Shown: positions 38,391 to 48,243, numbered from the stretch's first letter. The stretch: DNA of 64,000 bases from a bacterium (GCA_024226315.1 JAAELT010000102.1:1-64000); one strand, 5' to 3'. Notes: generated by a model from the sequence alone, not told the origin. Translations and numbers: made by a program.

Positions 38391-38709
38391 GAGATCAGTC
38401 CTCCGTCTGGGTGTCTTCCTGGGAAGCCGTTGCGTTCGCCAAGGCCGGCGCCTGCGCGCAGCTCTCCCAGGGTGAGCGCGGAGCTCACTTGCGAGGTGTC
38501 TGTTCGACGCCTCACGGGGTTTGCTTTCCTGAATCGCGTGCGATCCAGTTCCGCCGGGCGTTTTCCCGAGCAGTTGTTTCTGGCTAACGAACGCCCGATC
38601 GACCGTGGCCGCTTTTGGCTCGAGAAACTCGTTCTAGAATCAATGGATCGAGTCAGATGGTCGGCAGCGTTCGCCCCGGCGCTGCTCGGATGACTTTGGG
38701 GAGGTCACG
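38391..38709. other. Divergent intergenic region, 319 bp, promoter-bearing
   Basis: Separates the repeat-peptide gene (minus) from the 735-aa protein gene (plus) and must hold both promoters. TAGAAT at about 38634 is a possible -10 element with weak -35 candidates upstream; GGGGAGGT precedes the ATG at 38710. No RNA gene or repeat is evident. Confidence 0.3.
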
Positions 38710-40917
38710 ATGACGGGCATCTTCGACAACTTCGTTCGGTCGCTCGAGCCGACTGGCGAGCCCACGGACGAGGCGCTCGACGACCTCTGGACCGAGTTGC
38801 GCCGCTTGTTGCGACGGTCGCTCCAGCGGCGGGGTCTGTGGGATCTGCCGCCGAGCTACGTGGGAGTCAAGGGCTCAGGCGCCTGGATCTCGCCGCAGAC
38901 GGCGGATCGTCGCGGCATGCCGTCGGGGGTCCAAGACGCGCTCGACGACCTCGTCGCCGATTTCTACCTGGAGATGTTCGTCCGCAGGTTGCCGAACCTG
39001 CGTCGCTATGTCGAGCGCGGGGACTGCATCGAAGGCGTGGTTCGACTCGGCGCCACGCAGCTGCTGGACAAGCGACAGCGCGTGTCGGATCGTCTGGGGT
39101 TCAACGTCTACAAACGGCTGCGCGCAGCCTTGCAGCGAGCGGTCGCCGGTCGCCGGCTGTACATCCTGGGAGAGGACCGCAAGATTCACAACGGCACGGT
39201 CTTCGGTTTCGATCCGGCCGCGACCGGCGATCCGGCCGGTCCCGACAGGCTGGAGGCCCAGGTGCGCCGGTGGAACGACGAGCTGTTCATCGACTGGACG
39301 ACCGCGCGCGGTTCCGCCTGGGCCTCTTTGACGGCGCGACTGGAAGCGCACATCCTGGAGCTCTCGGATGCGGGCGTCGAGGTCTTCGGCTTCAAGGCCC
39401 TCGTCGACGCCTTCAAGCGCGATGTCCGCGAACGTGTCGGCGTGTTCCAGGATGATCCGTCCAGGGGAACCGTTGCGACCGATCCCTTGCAGCTCGACGA
39501 GCAGCGGGGATGGGTCCGCGAGCTGTCTGAGTGTGTCGAGGCGGGGATCAGCAGTGGGGGAGGGCAGCGCCGCACGCGGAATCAGCTCCGGAAGCTCTGG
39601 CGCTTCCTGGAGACGTTCGCCCTCACGGCCGCCGACCCGGAGCTGGCCGCGGCCGCCGGCCAGGCGCTCAGGGCTGTTTTGGAGCGCGACTCACTACCAT
39701 CCCACCGAGAGCTGTCGAGACTCCTGGGATTTCGCCACGACCGTTTTCCGGTGCTGTTCGCGCGTTTGAGAGATGAAGTGAGGCGATGCCTCGGAGAGCC
39801 CGAGGGATCGCGGCAGGCCGCCGCCGCGGCGGCTGGGGGAGGCTCGAACACTGATACCCTCGGAAGGTCCGCCGATCCGCGCGGACCGGAGGCGAGCTTG
39901 GACAAGACCCGAGATCTTCGCGACCAGCTGCGGCGGGCAACCGCCGAGGCGTACGCACAGGGGAGGCCGAGTGAGGCGCCCGATGGGGTTCCGGCGGCCG
40001 GCAATCTCATCCATCTGGAAGCCTGCCCGGTGCCGGGTCTCGAGTGGTTGGTGGTCGAGGTCAGCGGGGGCGAGTGTCTGCTGGTGCCGGCCGACTCGCA
40101 AGCCTGGATCGGCTCGGCGGACGTTGCCGCAAACGACGAGTCTGTGAGCGGTCCTCTGAGCTTCCGGTGCGATCTGGGCGTCTGGCTCGAGTCGGAGGAT
40201 TGCGCGAACGAACGGCGCGGATTCGACGTTGCCGTTGAAGATCTCGAGCGCGTTCGCAGCCGTCGCGAACAGCTGGTCGGTGCAGACCCGGCGGTCCCGA
40301 TAGTGGAACAGGAAGTCGATGCCGATCCCGACTACCTCGAGTGGCGCCGGTCGCTGGAAGGCGCCCGCAACGGCATCGTCCGAGCCTATGCAGGGTGTCT
40401 TGACGAGGTTCTGGCGATCGAGAAGTCGGTCAGCGGCAAGGTCGTTCCAGAAGGCGGAGCACAACGGCGGTACTGGTATCACAGGCCTCTGGCCCTTGCT
40501 GCCTCAATCGCCACAGTGGTCGCGACCGGCGCGGTTATCTACCAGACGTCTCGCATCTCCGAGCTGGAGACTGAACTCGAGGTCGAGCGCGAGCCCGAGG
40601 TGGCGGTACCCTGGCTGCTGGCCCCGTTCGGAAACACCAGAGGCAAGTCGGAGCGGCTCGAGGTGCCGGCTGGAGCGCGTTCGATCGTCCTGCTGCTCGA
40701 CGCGGCGGACGGCGACCGGGTCGAGGTTCTCGACGATGCCGGCAAACAGGTTTGGTCGTCCATCGTCAACGCTCTCGACACCCCGGACGAGGTACTGGTT
40801 CGCCTGCCGGCCGCGCTGCTGCCGCCCGGCGAGTACGAAGTGAAGGTGTGGCGCGGTGAAGACACACCGGTCGAGTTCGAGCTGTTGATCGAGACCCCAT
40901 CGGAGGATTTACCTTGA
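38710..40917 (+). CDS. Large membrane-anchored regulator, sigma-like N-terminal half
   Basis: Protein of 735 aa. The N-terminal half (about 60-150: LVADFYLEMFVRRLPNLRRYVE..GVVRLGATQLLDKRQRVSDRLGFNVYKRL) has the helical pattern seen in sigma-region-2-like proteins of Planctomycetes/Acidobacteria, and helix-turn-helix-like segments follow (SHRELSRLLGFRHDRFPVLFARL, about 335-358). One TM helix lies at about 592-612, followed by a coiled stretch and a C-terminal beta domain (VPAGARSIVLLLD..LPPGEYEVKVW). Its stop overlaps the kinase start by 4 nt (TTGA). Similarity-based calls here are weak; it is best viewed as a partner of the kinase. Confidence 0.6.
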   Translation: MTGIFDNFVRSLEPTGEPTDEALDDLWTELRRLLRRSLQRRGLWDLPPSYVGVKGSGAWISPQTADRRGMPSGVQDALDDLVADFYLEMFVRRLPNLRRYVERGDCIEGVVRLGATQLLDKRQRVSDRLGFNVYKRLRAALQRAVAGRRLYILGEDRKIHNGTVFGFDPAATGDPAGPDRLEAQVRRWNDELFIDWTTARGSAWASLTARLEAHILELSDAGVEVFGFKALVDAFKRDVRERVGVFQDDPSRGTVATDPLQLDEQRGWVRELSECVEAGISSGGGQRRTRNQLRKLWRFLETFALTAADPELAAAAGQALRAVLERDSLPSHRELSRLLGFRHDRFPVLFARLRDEVRRCLGEPEGSRQAAAAAAGGGSNTDTLGRSADPRGPEASLDKTRDLRDQLRRATAEAYAQGRPSEAPDGVPAAGNLIHLEACPVPGLEWLVVEVSGGECLLVPADSQAWIGSADVAANDESVSGPLSFRCDLGVWLESEDCANERRGFDVAVEDLERVRSRREQLVGADPAVPIVEQEVDADPDYLEWRRSLEGARNGIVRAYAGCLDEVLAIEKSVSGKVVPEGGAQRRYWYHRPLALAASIATVVATGAVIYQTSRISELETELEVEREPEVAVPWLLAPFGNTRGKSERLEVPAGARSIVLLLDAADGDRVEVLDDAGKQVWSSIVNALDTPDEVLVRLPAALLPPGEYEVKVWRGEDTPVEFELLIETPSEDLP

Positions 40918-43232
40918 CCGCGCGTGCTCGACAGCTCAAGGAAATCGTCACCGGGGCGCTGGAGGTGCCGGCGCCGGAGCGCGACGGTTATCTGGGCGAG
41001 GCCTGCGGCGCCGACGACGATCTGCGGCGCGAAGCGGCGTCATTCCTCGAGCTGCGGAGCGAGGCCGGAGACTTCCTTGAGGACTCGCCGATGCGGACGA
41101 CGGAAACCCCGTTCCAGGATGGGGACCGCATCGGCGCTTACCGCGTCCTTCGCCCGATCGGCTCCGGCGGCATGGGCGACGTCTACCTCGCCGAACGCGC
41201 CGACGGCACCTTCGAGCGCGACGTGGCGATCAAGGTCATCCGCTCCGCTGGAGTTGTCAGCGAGTTGCTGGAGCGCTTCGTCTCCGAGCGGCAGTTGCTC
41301 GCCGAGTTGGATCACCCGAACATCGCCAGGCTGCTCGACGGCGGCACCACTGATGACGGCCGGCCCTATCTGGTGATGGAGCACGTCGAAGGCCGACCGA
41401 TCGACGAGTACTGCGAGGCCCACGGCCTGTCGGTGGAGGAACGGCTGCGGCTGTTCCTGAAGGTCTGCGCCGCCGTCCAGCACGCCCACCGCCACCTGGT
41501 GGTCCACCGCGACCTCAAGCCTGCCAACATCCTGGTCACCACCGGCGGCGAGCCGAAGCTGCTGGATTTCGGGGTCGCCAAGGAGGTGGGTGGGGAAGGC
41601 AAGACTCCGGAGACCCGCCTCCTGGTGCCGGTGACCCCGGAGTATGCCAGCCCCGAACAGCTCACAGGCAAGCCCGCGACCACCGCCGTCGACGTCTACG
41701 CCCTCGGCGTCGTGCTCTACGAGTTGCTGACGGGGCAAAGCCCGTTCGGCGATGCTCGGGATCCCTTCGCCGGCCGATCACGCACGGCCCCACCGACCCG
41801 CCCCAGCCGCCGCATCCAGCACCTCGGCGCCCGGACAGCTCGACGCCTGCGCCGCCGGCTCGTCGGCGACCTCGACCACCTGGTGCTGCGGGCTCTCGAG
41901 CCGGATCCGGCGAGGCGTTTCCCGTCGGTCGAGCGCTTCGCGGCGGAGCTCGAGCGTCACCTCGCCGGGCAGCCGCTCGCGACCAGGGAAGGACGGTTAT
42001 ACCGGCTCGGCAAGATCGCCCGGCGCCGCTGGAAGGCGTTGGTCGCTGCAGCGGCGTTGATGACCCTTGCAGGTCTGGGTCTCGGCGAGATGTCGGAGCG
42101 TCGCCAGCTCGAACGGGAGGCTGAGCGAGTCGGTCGCCTGTCCGAAGAACTTGGCAACTATATCGAGGATCTCTTCGCGGAGACCGATCCCGTACGGTCC
42201 GGGGAGCGCAATGAGACGCTGGAGCGGATCTTGGACCATGGAGCCATGCTTCTGGCCTCGGAATCCCTCACTGAGGAACCCCTGATGCGTGCCAGGCTTC
42301 TTGGCGCCATCGGGCAAGTGTATAGGCGTCGAGATCTCGCGGAGAAAGCGGAACCGCTATTGCGCGAAAGCCTGACACTCCGGCGCCAGCATCTGCCGCC
42401 GGACGACGAGTGGATCGCCGTCGGGTGCAACAACCTGGCGACGATGTTACGCGCTCAGGGCCGATACGCGGAGGCTCGGAATTTGCTGCTGGAGGCAGGG
42501 GACGTCCTGGGTCAGCTGTATCCAGCTGATCATCCCCGGATCGCTACCCAGCTCAACAACCTCGCGGGCGTCGAGAAGGAGCTCGGGATGTTCGACGAAG
42601 CCGTCGAGCACTATAGCGAGGCGCTGGAGATGAAGCGCCGGCTGTCGCTGCCGCCGGATGCGATTGCAAAGGCACTCAAGAACCTCGGGGTGGGTCTGCG
42701 GGCGACGGGTCGGCTTGAAGAGGCGGAGTCGGCATTTCGCGAGGCACTCGACGAGTTGTCTCGGTTGGAGGAGCCCAATCCGGCGATTCAGGCGGGCATG
42801 GAGCATCATCTAGGATCGATCCGTCGCCAGCGCGGCGATCGTGCGACCGCGCGGGGGCTTCTGGAGCGAGCCCACGCGACGCGCGTCGGTCGCTACGGCG
42901 AAAGCCACGAGAAATCGGTGGAGACGCTCCTCGAGTTGGCGGTCCTCGACCGGCTCGATGGCCGATTCGAGCTCGCCGAAGAGAAGCTGTGGATAGTCCT
43001 TGAGGTCCGTCGTAGGCGCCTGGGTAGGGAACATCCACAGACGGCTGCGGCGCTCGTCCCGCTAGCGCGTCTGCTGGCGGAGGGTGGCGACGTCGAATCG
43101 GCCCACGCCCTGGCCGCGGAAGCAGTCGAGATCTTTCGCACTCGATTACCGGGCGATCATTGGCGGATCGCTGAGGCCAGGGAGCTTCTCAACGAGGTGA
43201 GCCGATCGCCCAACGCAGCAGGCTCGAGTTGA
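40914..43232 (+). CDS. Membrane Ser/Thr protein kinase with C-terminal TPRs
   Basis: Protein of 772 aa. Residues 1-58 are a helical N-terminal segment; the kinase domain follows (GSGGMGDVY about 83-91, catalytic Lys 107 in VAIKVI, HRDLKPAN at 198-205, DFG at 218-220, YASPEQL). All key residues are intact. One TM (about 373-391) places the C-terminal TPR array (about 400-770) outside the cytoplasm. Such Hanks-type kinases are numerous in Acidobacteria. TTG 40914 overlaps the preceding gene by 4 nt, and the TPR-CHAT gene follows after 130 nt. It probably transmits an envelope signal. Confidence 0.92.
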   Translation: MTARARQLKEIVTGALEVPAPERDGYLGEACGADDDLRREAASFLELRSEAGDFLEDSPMRTTETPFQDGDRIGAYRVLRPIGSGGMGDVYLAERADGTFERDVAIKVIRSAGVVSELLERFVSERQLLAELDHPNIARLLDGGTTDDGRPYLVMEHVEGRPIDEYCEAHGLSVEERLRLFLKVCAAVQHAHRHLVVHRDLKPANILVTTGGEPKLLDFGVAKEVGGEGKTPETRLLVPVTPEYASPEQLTGKPATTAVDVYALGVVLYELLTGQSPFGDARDPFAGRSRTAPPTRPSRRIQHLGARTARRLRRRLVGDLDHLVLRALEPDPARRFPSVERFAAELERHLAGQPLATREGRLYRLGKIARRRWKALVAAAALMTLAGLGLGEMSERRQLEREAERVGRLSEELGNYIEDLFAETDPVRSGERNETLERILDHGAMLLASESLTEEPLMRARLLGAIGQVYRRRDLAEKAEPLLRESLTLRRQHLPPDDEWIAVGCNNLATMLRAQGRYAEARNLLLEAGDVLGQLYPADHPRIATQLNNLAGVEKELGMFDEAVEHYSEALEMKRRLSLPPDAIAKALKNLGVGLRATGRLEEAESAFREALDELSRLEEPNPAIQAGMEHHLGSIRRQRGDRATARGLLERAHATRVGRYGESHEKSVETLLELAVLDRLDGRFELAEEKLWIVLEVRRRRLGREHPQTAAALVPLARLLAEGGDVESAHALAAEAVEIFRTRLPGDHWRIAEARELLNEVSRSPNAAGSS

Positions 43233-43362
43233 ACAGGCTTGGCAAGTCGTGGCGGCGATCATGAGTCGTGGTAGCCCGGTACGGCGGGTTTCCTGGTAGT
43301 AGAAGGAATAGGTGTGTCTGAATGGAGCGGATAGAGAAACGAACACTTCAGGAGGTCGATCC

Positions 43363-46300
43363 ATGCCGAAGTTAGTATTCTTGATCTTCATCGGTATTCT
43401 CGGTTGGTGGATCGCGGTCGACATGTCGTTGGCACACGGCGTTGAGTTGGAAGCGCGTGGCGTCGTGGTCGAGGGAGTAGGGGAGGGATCGACGCTGGAG
43501 AAGGCGGGCATAGAACCGGGCGATGTCCTACTTTCGTGGCGAAGGTTGCCATCGCCGCCCGCGAATCCGGAGGAGGCTCAAGGGGAGATCGGCTCGGTGT
43601 TTGATTGGATACGGCTCGTAGTCGAGCAGGCGCCGAGGGGCTTGGTGGAACTCGCTGGATCGCGCGGCAAGAAAGAGCTAGTTTTCACGGTCACGCCTGG
43701 GTTATGGGAGGTTGAAGTACGACCCCGGATGAAGGGATGGGTCCTGGACGATTATCAGCGCGGTAGAAACAATTTCGAAGCCAACAAGACGCAGCTCGCG
43801 GCAGATTTGTGGATGAAAGTAGCTCGAGAGGCCGAAGACCAGCGTCTACGTTGTTGGCTCCTGCAGAAGCTGGGAGAAGTTTGGAGCGAGGAGAAAGAGT
43901 GGGCAAAGGCGCATGCAGCCTATATTGCAGCAATCGAGGAAACGGATAAGCATTCTATTCAGGCTATGCTAGTACAGGCCATCGGTAGGGACTTTGAGAA
44001 ACAAAGCGATCTGAAGCAGGCGCTATTGACCTACTCTTCGGCGATTTCGATTCACGAAGGGTCATCAAAAATGGAAAACTTGGCATTGGCTAGCGCCGTC
44101 AGCATGCTGGGCAACCTACAAAAGAGCCTTGGAGACAGCCAGAAGGCCAGGGAATCTCATCTCAGAGCCCTTCGGATTAGGCAAAGACTGTCGCCGCATA
44201 GCCTCGGAGTAGCAAGCAGTCTAAACAACTTGGGGGTCCTGTCCGAGGATCTAGTCCGGGCGGCCGATCTTCATCAACGTGCCTTGGCGATCCGGAAAGA
44301 ACTCGCGCCTGGAAGTTTAGCTGTCGCAACTAGTTACAACAATCTTGGAATCATTGCTAGAGAGCGCGGTGATTTTCCTGAAGCGCTGGCACTGTATCAA
44401 CGCGCCCTGAAAATTAAACAGAAGGCGGCCCCGGGAAGTCTCTCTCTTGCGTCGAGCTTTACGAACTTGTGCTCTCTGTCCCTGAGCCGCGGCCATCTTA
44501 AGCACGCGAGAGACTGCTGTAAAGAAGCCCTGGAAATATACGAGGATCTTACTCCGGGTAGCATTTACGTGGCAAGTGTCCTGGTTAATCTTGGGAACGT
44601 GGCAGGAGCGACTGGTGACTTGAATGGGGCATATAAACTATTTAGAGACGCATTAGATATCTATCAGCATGTTGCTCCGAATAATCCTAGTGTTCCAAAA
44701 GTGTTGAATAACCTGGGTCGAGTTGCGCTGGCCCGTGGAGACATTGAGAGGTCGATAGAATTTCATAGACGTGCTCTTGAGATCAAGGAGCTAACGGTTC
44801 CTGGTACTTTGACAATGGCAGTGACTCTGAACAACCTTGGTATCGTTTTTTCAAAGCGCGGAGAATGGCCTAGGGCAATTTCCTATTTTCAACGCGCTCT
44901 CGCCATAAGAGAAAAAGAAGCCCCGGGAAGTCCTTACGTAGCGGCTAGCCTGAATAATTTGGCATATGTTGCGGCTAGAGCTGGCGATCTGGAGCATGCG
45001 ACGGAGCTTCAATTGCGAGCTATAGGAATCCAGAGAACTTTGGCGCCTGAGAGTCTGCATGTGGCGCAAAGTCTGGGCAATCTGGGTTACCTGCTAAGGC
45101 AAAGAGGTGATCTCAACGGCGCGGAAGGATATCATCTTCAGGCTAAAGAGCTTAAGGAGAGAATAGCGCCCGAGAGTCTCCATCTAGCGACGACACTTCG
45201 AAATCTCGGCGAGATCTCTTTGGAGAGAGGAAAGAGGACTGCAGCGGAAGAGTTCTACCGTCGGTCTCTCGAACTCAGCCAAGAACTCGCACCCGATAGC
45301 GTTGGCGTCGCCGAAACGCTGCGTGAACTTGGTGTTCTGCACCGCCTCAGTGATCCTCCGCAGTTGGCGAATGCGGGCAACTACCTCGATCGCGCACTGA
45401 GTGTTATCGAGAGGCAGCTGGGGAGACTCGGGGGCTCGCATGAACTACGGGCCGGCTATCGGGCGCAGTACAGCAAGTTTTACCGTGAGGCTCTTGAAAT
45501 CCAACTTGAACGCGACGAGCAAGAAGTTGCTTTTTACACGTTAGAGCGATCCCGGGCAAAGAGCTTTCTAGAGCACTTGGCTGAACGTGAGGCAGTCTTT
45601 ACAACCGACATCCCTGACGAACTCGACCGCGGACGGCGTCAGGTGGCGGTTGGTATAGACCGTGTTCAACGCGAGCTTGCTGAGCTAAACCGGCGCGATC
45701 ATGCTGCGCAAATCGAAGGTCTACTTGAAGACTTGCGGGAGTTGCAGGATGAAGCTCGTGACATCGAAGAAAAGATTCGTCGTACTTCGCCACGATTGGC
45801 CGCCTTGCAGTATCCAGTGCCCCTAGACTTAAATGCTGTACGCGCTACGCTTGATCCAGGGACACTGGCGCTTTCCTACAGCGTCAGTGATGCGTCGACC
45901 ATAATCTTCGCTGTATCGAAGGAGCACGGACTGTCAGTCAGGGAAATTGTGATAACTGAAGAACAACTGCGTGGCAGAGTGCAGAATATTATTCAGCAGA
46001 TTCAGAGCGCTCGGCACCGCGGTTCACAGCGTATGCTGAGATTTGAGAGCGCAGCTCGAAGCCTTTATGACACTTTGATAGGCCCTATTGAAGATATGTT
46101 GAGCGAAAGCGAGCGGATTCTAATACTTGGAGATGGTCCCTTGCACTACATGCCGTGGGCAGCACTCATTCGCGAGACGCCTGGGGGTGGCCGATTTCTG
46201 GCGGAATGGAAGCCGGTTCACCTTGCTCTTTCAGCTACAGTTTTCGGTGAGCTCAAGAAACTACGAAGAGAAAGCAGTGAAGGGCAGTCAATAACTCGAA

Positions 46301-47019
46301 TTGCAGCATTTGGTGATCCAAGTTACCCTGGCCGCAGCATTGCCGCGGGCCGTCATCTTGATCCAGGCATCCGTTCAGTCACAGAGCGTTGTTCGTTCGA
46401 TTTCGACGGACTGCCCCATACCCGCTATGAAATCGAGAGCATCGCTGGAAACTTCCCTGCGAATCAGGTACGCGTCTATTTTGCCGAACAAGCCACTGAG
46501 GAACGCTTGAAGGCTGTTGGATCTAACACACGAATCGTCCATATCGCTGCTCACGGGTGTATGGATGAGCGCTTCCCACTCAACTCGTTTGTCGCTCTGA
46601 CTGTGCCGGAGGAATACCAAGAAGGTAGGGACAACGGATTGCTCCAGGCCTGGGAGATTTTTGAGAGAGTGCGACTCGACGCTGATCTCGTGGTGCTCTC
46701 GGCCTGCGAAACTGCCCTCGGTGAAGAGTTGGGTGGAGAAGGGCTTTACGGCCTAACCCGTGCCTTTCAGTACGCCGGCGCACGCTCGGTGGCCGCCTCT
46801 CTCTGGAACGTCGCTGACCAGACCACTGCTGAACTCATGATCCGTTTCTACCGCCACCTGAGCTCTGGATTGCCGAAGGACGAGGCTCTGCGGGCCGCGC
46901 AGCTCGAGTTCATCCAGGAGCCGATCGAGGTGACGAACGGCGATGGCCAGAAGGTGCAGAGGGACGCTTCGGCCCCTTATTACTGGGCGGCGTTCCAGAT
47001 CTTCGGCGACTGGCAGTGA
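43363..47019 (+). CDS. PDZ-TPR-CHAT protein (caspase-like peptidase)
   Basis: Protein of about 1,218 aa. ATG 43363 chosen because AGGAGGT sits just upstream. A hydrophobic N-terminus (about 3-22) is followed by a PDZ-like domain (VVVEGVGEGSTLEKAGIEPGD), about 14 kinesin-light-chain-like TPRs (about 130-720; NNLG..RG motif) and a C-terminal CHAT domain (about 860-1218) with the His in VHIAAHG and the Cys in VVLSACETALG. The catalytic dyad is intact, so it may be a cysteine peptidase activated through its TPRs. The TPR section is clearly less GC-rich than its neighbours, a sign of recent acquisition. Confidence 0.88.
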   Translation: MPKLVFLIFIGILGWWIAVDMSLAHGVELEARGVVVEGVGEGSTLEKAGIEPGDVLLSWRRLPSPPANPEEAQGEIGSVFDWIRLVVEQAPRGLVELAGSRGKKELVFTVTPGLWEVEVRPRMKGWVLDDYQRGRNNFEANKTQLAADLWMKVAREAEDQRLRCWLLQKLGEVWSEEKEWAKAHAAYIAAIEETDKHSIQAMLVQAIGRDFEKQSDLKQALLTYSSAISIHEGSSKMENLALASAVSMLGNLQKSLGDSQKARESHLRALRIRQRLSPHSLGVASSLNNLGVLSEDLVRAADLHQRALAIRKELAPGSLAVATSYNNLGIIARERGDFPEALALYQRALKIKQKAAPGSLSLASSFTNLCSLSLSRGHLKHARDCCKEALEIYEDLTPGSIYVASVLVNLGNVAGATGDLNGAYKLFRDALDIYQHVAPNNPSVPKVLNNLGRVALARGDIERSIEFHRRALEIKELTVPGTLTMAVTLNNLGIVFSKRGEWPRAISYFQRALAIREKEAPGSPYVAASLNNLAYVAARAGDLEHATELQLRAIGIQRTLAPESLHVAQSLGNLGYLLRQRGDLNGAEGYHLQAKELKERIAPESLHLATTLRNLGEISLERGKRTAAEEFYRRSLELSQELAPDSVGVAETLRELGVLHRLSDPPQLANAGNYLDRALSVIERQLGRLGGSHELRAGYRAQYSKFYREALEIQLERDEQEVAFYTLERSRAKSFLEHLAEREAVFTTDIPDELDRGRRQVAVGIDRVQRELAELNRRDHAAQIEGLLEDLRELQDEARDIEEKIRRTSPRLAALQYPVPLDLNAVRATLDPGTLALSYSVSDASTIIFAVSKEHGLSVREIVITEEQLRGRVQNIIQQIQSARHRGSQRMLRFESAARSLYDTLIGPIEDMLSESERILILGDGPLHYMPWAALIRETPGGGRFLAEWKPVHLALSATVFGELKKLRRESSEGQSITRIAAFGDPSYPGRSIAAGRHLDPGIRSVTERCSFDFDGLPHTRYEIESIAGNFPANQVRVYFAEQATEERLKAVGSNTRIVHIAAHGCMDERFPLNSFVALTVPEEYQEGRDNGLLQAWEIFERVRLDADLVVLSACETALGEELGGEGLYGLTRAFQYAGARSVAASLWNVADQTTAELMIRFYRHLSSGLPKDEALRAAQLEFIQEPIEVTNGDGQKVQRDASAPYYWAAFQIFGDWQ

Positions 47020-47208
47020 GCCGAAGCTGAGAGGCTGAGCCTCGTCGATGTGGGTGAAGGGCTCGGACGCGAGACCGGTTTGAGCTTCTTTCGAACCGAC
47101 CGGCGCGTTTCCGTACGTAAGCGTTGATCCTGCAGCGTAGCGGGTGTGTCTTCGCGTGAGCAGGCCGCTCACTATGAGCGACCTGACCGACCAAGAACGG
47201 CTGGAGAG

Positions 47209-47310
47209 ATGTCGATGATCCGTCGTCTGATTCTGATTCTGGCCGTCTTCGCTCCCCAGTTGGCGTTTGCGGCGCCTGACCTCGTCGTCCAGACCCCAGG
47301 AGCCAGCTGA
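47209..47310 (+). pseudogene. 5' fragment of a secreted CARDB-type protein gene
   Basis: ATG 47209 opens a classic signal peptide (IRRLILILAVFAPQLAFAAP) followed by DLVVQTP, the opening of CARDB-type Ig domains. The frame stops at 47310, exactly where IS3-like transposase remnants begin on the opposite strand. Inferred to be a truncated secreted protein gene, interrupted or deleted by the insertion; the remainder was not found downstream. Confidence 0.6.
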
Positions 47311-47750
47311 TCAGCGACATTTAGATTTGCCGGTTCGACGACAGCCAGCTCCTTCACGTAGCGGCCATACAGATCGAGGATCACGTAGAGGTAGTAGTAG
47401 GTCCACTTCACCGGACCCTTGAGCTTCGTCAGGTCCCATGTCCACACCTGATCGGCAGCCGTCGCGACCAGCTCCGGCTTCGCGTAGACCGGGTGCCTGA
47501 GCTGGTTGCGCCGCTCGCGAACCTCGCCCTCAACCTCCAATCCGGTACATCGTGCGCACCGAGCACAGGTGTTGCTGATTGTTCTCGAGCAGCGCAGCCC
47601 AGATCTGGTGCGGGGAGCGATCGACGAGACTCGGCGAATGCAGCGCCTCCACCACCGTGTGGCGCTCCTGCGCCGACAGCGCCAAAGGCGGCTTGGGCCG
47701 TTCCCGGTCGACTCGCGGCTTGGGATAGCGACGCCGATTGTACGTCGCTC
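47311..47750 (-). pseudogene. IS3-family transposase (OrfB) remnant
   Basis: Reading the minus strand gives LALSAQERHTVVEALHSP, VDRSPHQIWAALLE and CSVRTMYR, then, after a frameshift near 47528, GEVRERRNQLRHPVYAKPELVA, DQVWTWDLTKLKGPVKWTYYYLYVILDLYGRYV. This is the DDE integrase core of an IS3-type OrfB, with the first catalytic Asp (in TWD) present but the later Asp and Glu missing. Its 3' end is lost, so the element is dead. No OrfA or terminal repeats were found. Confidence 0.8.
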
Positions 47751-48243
47751 TGGCAGGTGTTCCTCTGAGCCGGTTTGCCGGTAAGTGACGCGTTTATTGC
47801 AGGGAGCAGGTCGCGAGCTCGTCCACTTCACTCAGAACGAGAGTGAAATCTAGTTGGTCTCGTTCTGGGGGCGTATCCGGGCTGCTAACTTAGGTCGTCG
47901 TGAGTCCGATCTCACTGTGAGGAGGGTAATTAGTAAGAAAGCCCTGTAAAGATGCGGTGCCTGTAGCGGCATCTGCTGTAGTGCACGAGGGCAGCTTGTC
48001 CGGCATGCGCGCGCTTTGCGTGTTGGGATGATCGTGGCACACGCCTCTCCGGAGGAGAGAGCGGACGAGAGTTACCCCCGGGCTAGTCTTTTGCGCGTTT
48101 ACGGGGCTCTCGCGAGCTGTCAGGCGGCAGGATCAGTGGCTCTAGTCAACCCATGTCCCAGCGTAGTGGCTAACCGCGCCACACTTGTGGAGGGGTTAGG
48201 ATCAGGAACTTCACGGTATTCCTTAGGCAGGTGGTGCGTAATT
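47751..48243. other. Non-coding stretch after the IS remnant
   Basis: About 490 bp with lower G+C and no convincing gene. It contains the hairpin at 47833-47867 and the ribosome binding region (AGGCAGGTGG) of the giant gene. An upstream in-frame start at 48016 for the giant gene is possible but would place non-signal sequence before the signal peptide, so it was not used. Confidence 0.4.
47833..47867. repeat. Perfect 10-bp inverted repeat
   Basis: CAGAACGAGA (47833-47842) and TCTCGTTCTG (47858-47867), 15-nt loop. It lies between the IS remnant and the giant gene. It may be a mobile-element end or a transcription terminator; no T-tract. Confidence 0.4.

Noticed and set aside
37002..38693. 563-codon plus-strand frame across the sigma factor and repeat-peptide region
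   Set aside because: It is antisense to three minus-strand genes with good starts and domains; its VPLVHR repeats are only the mirror image of the EPMDEWDES repeat.
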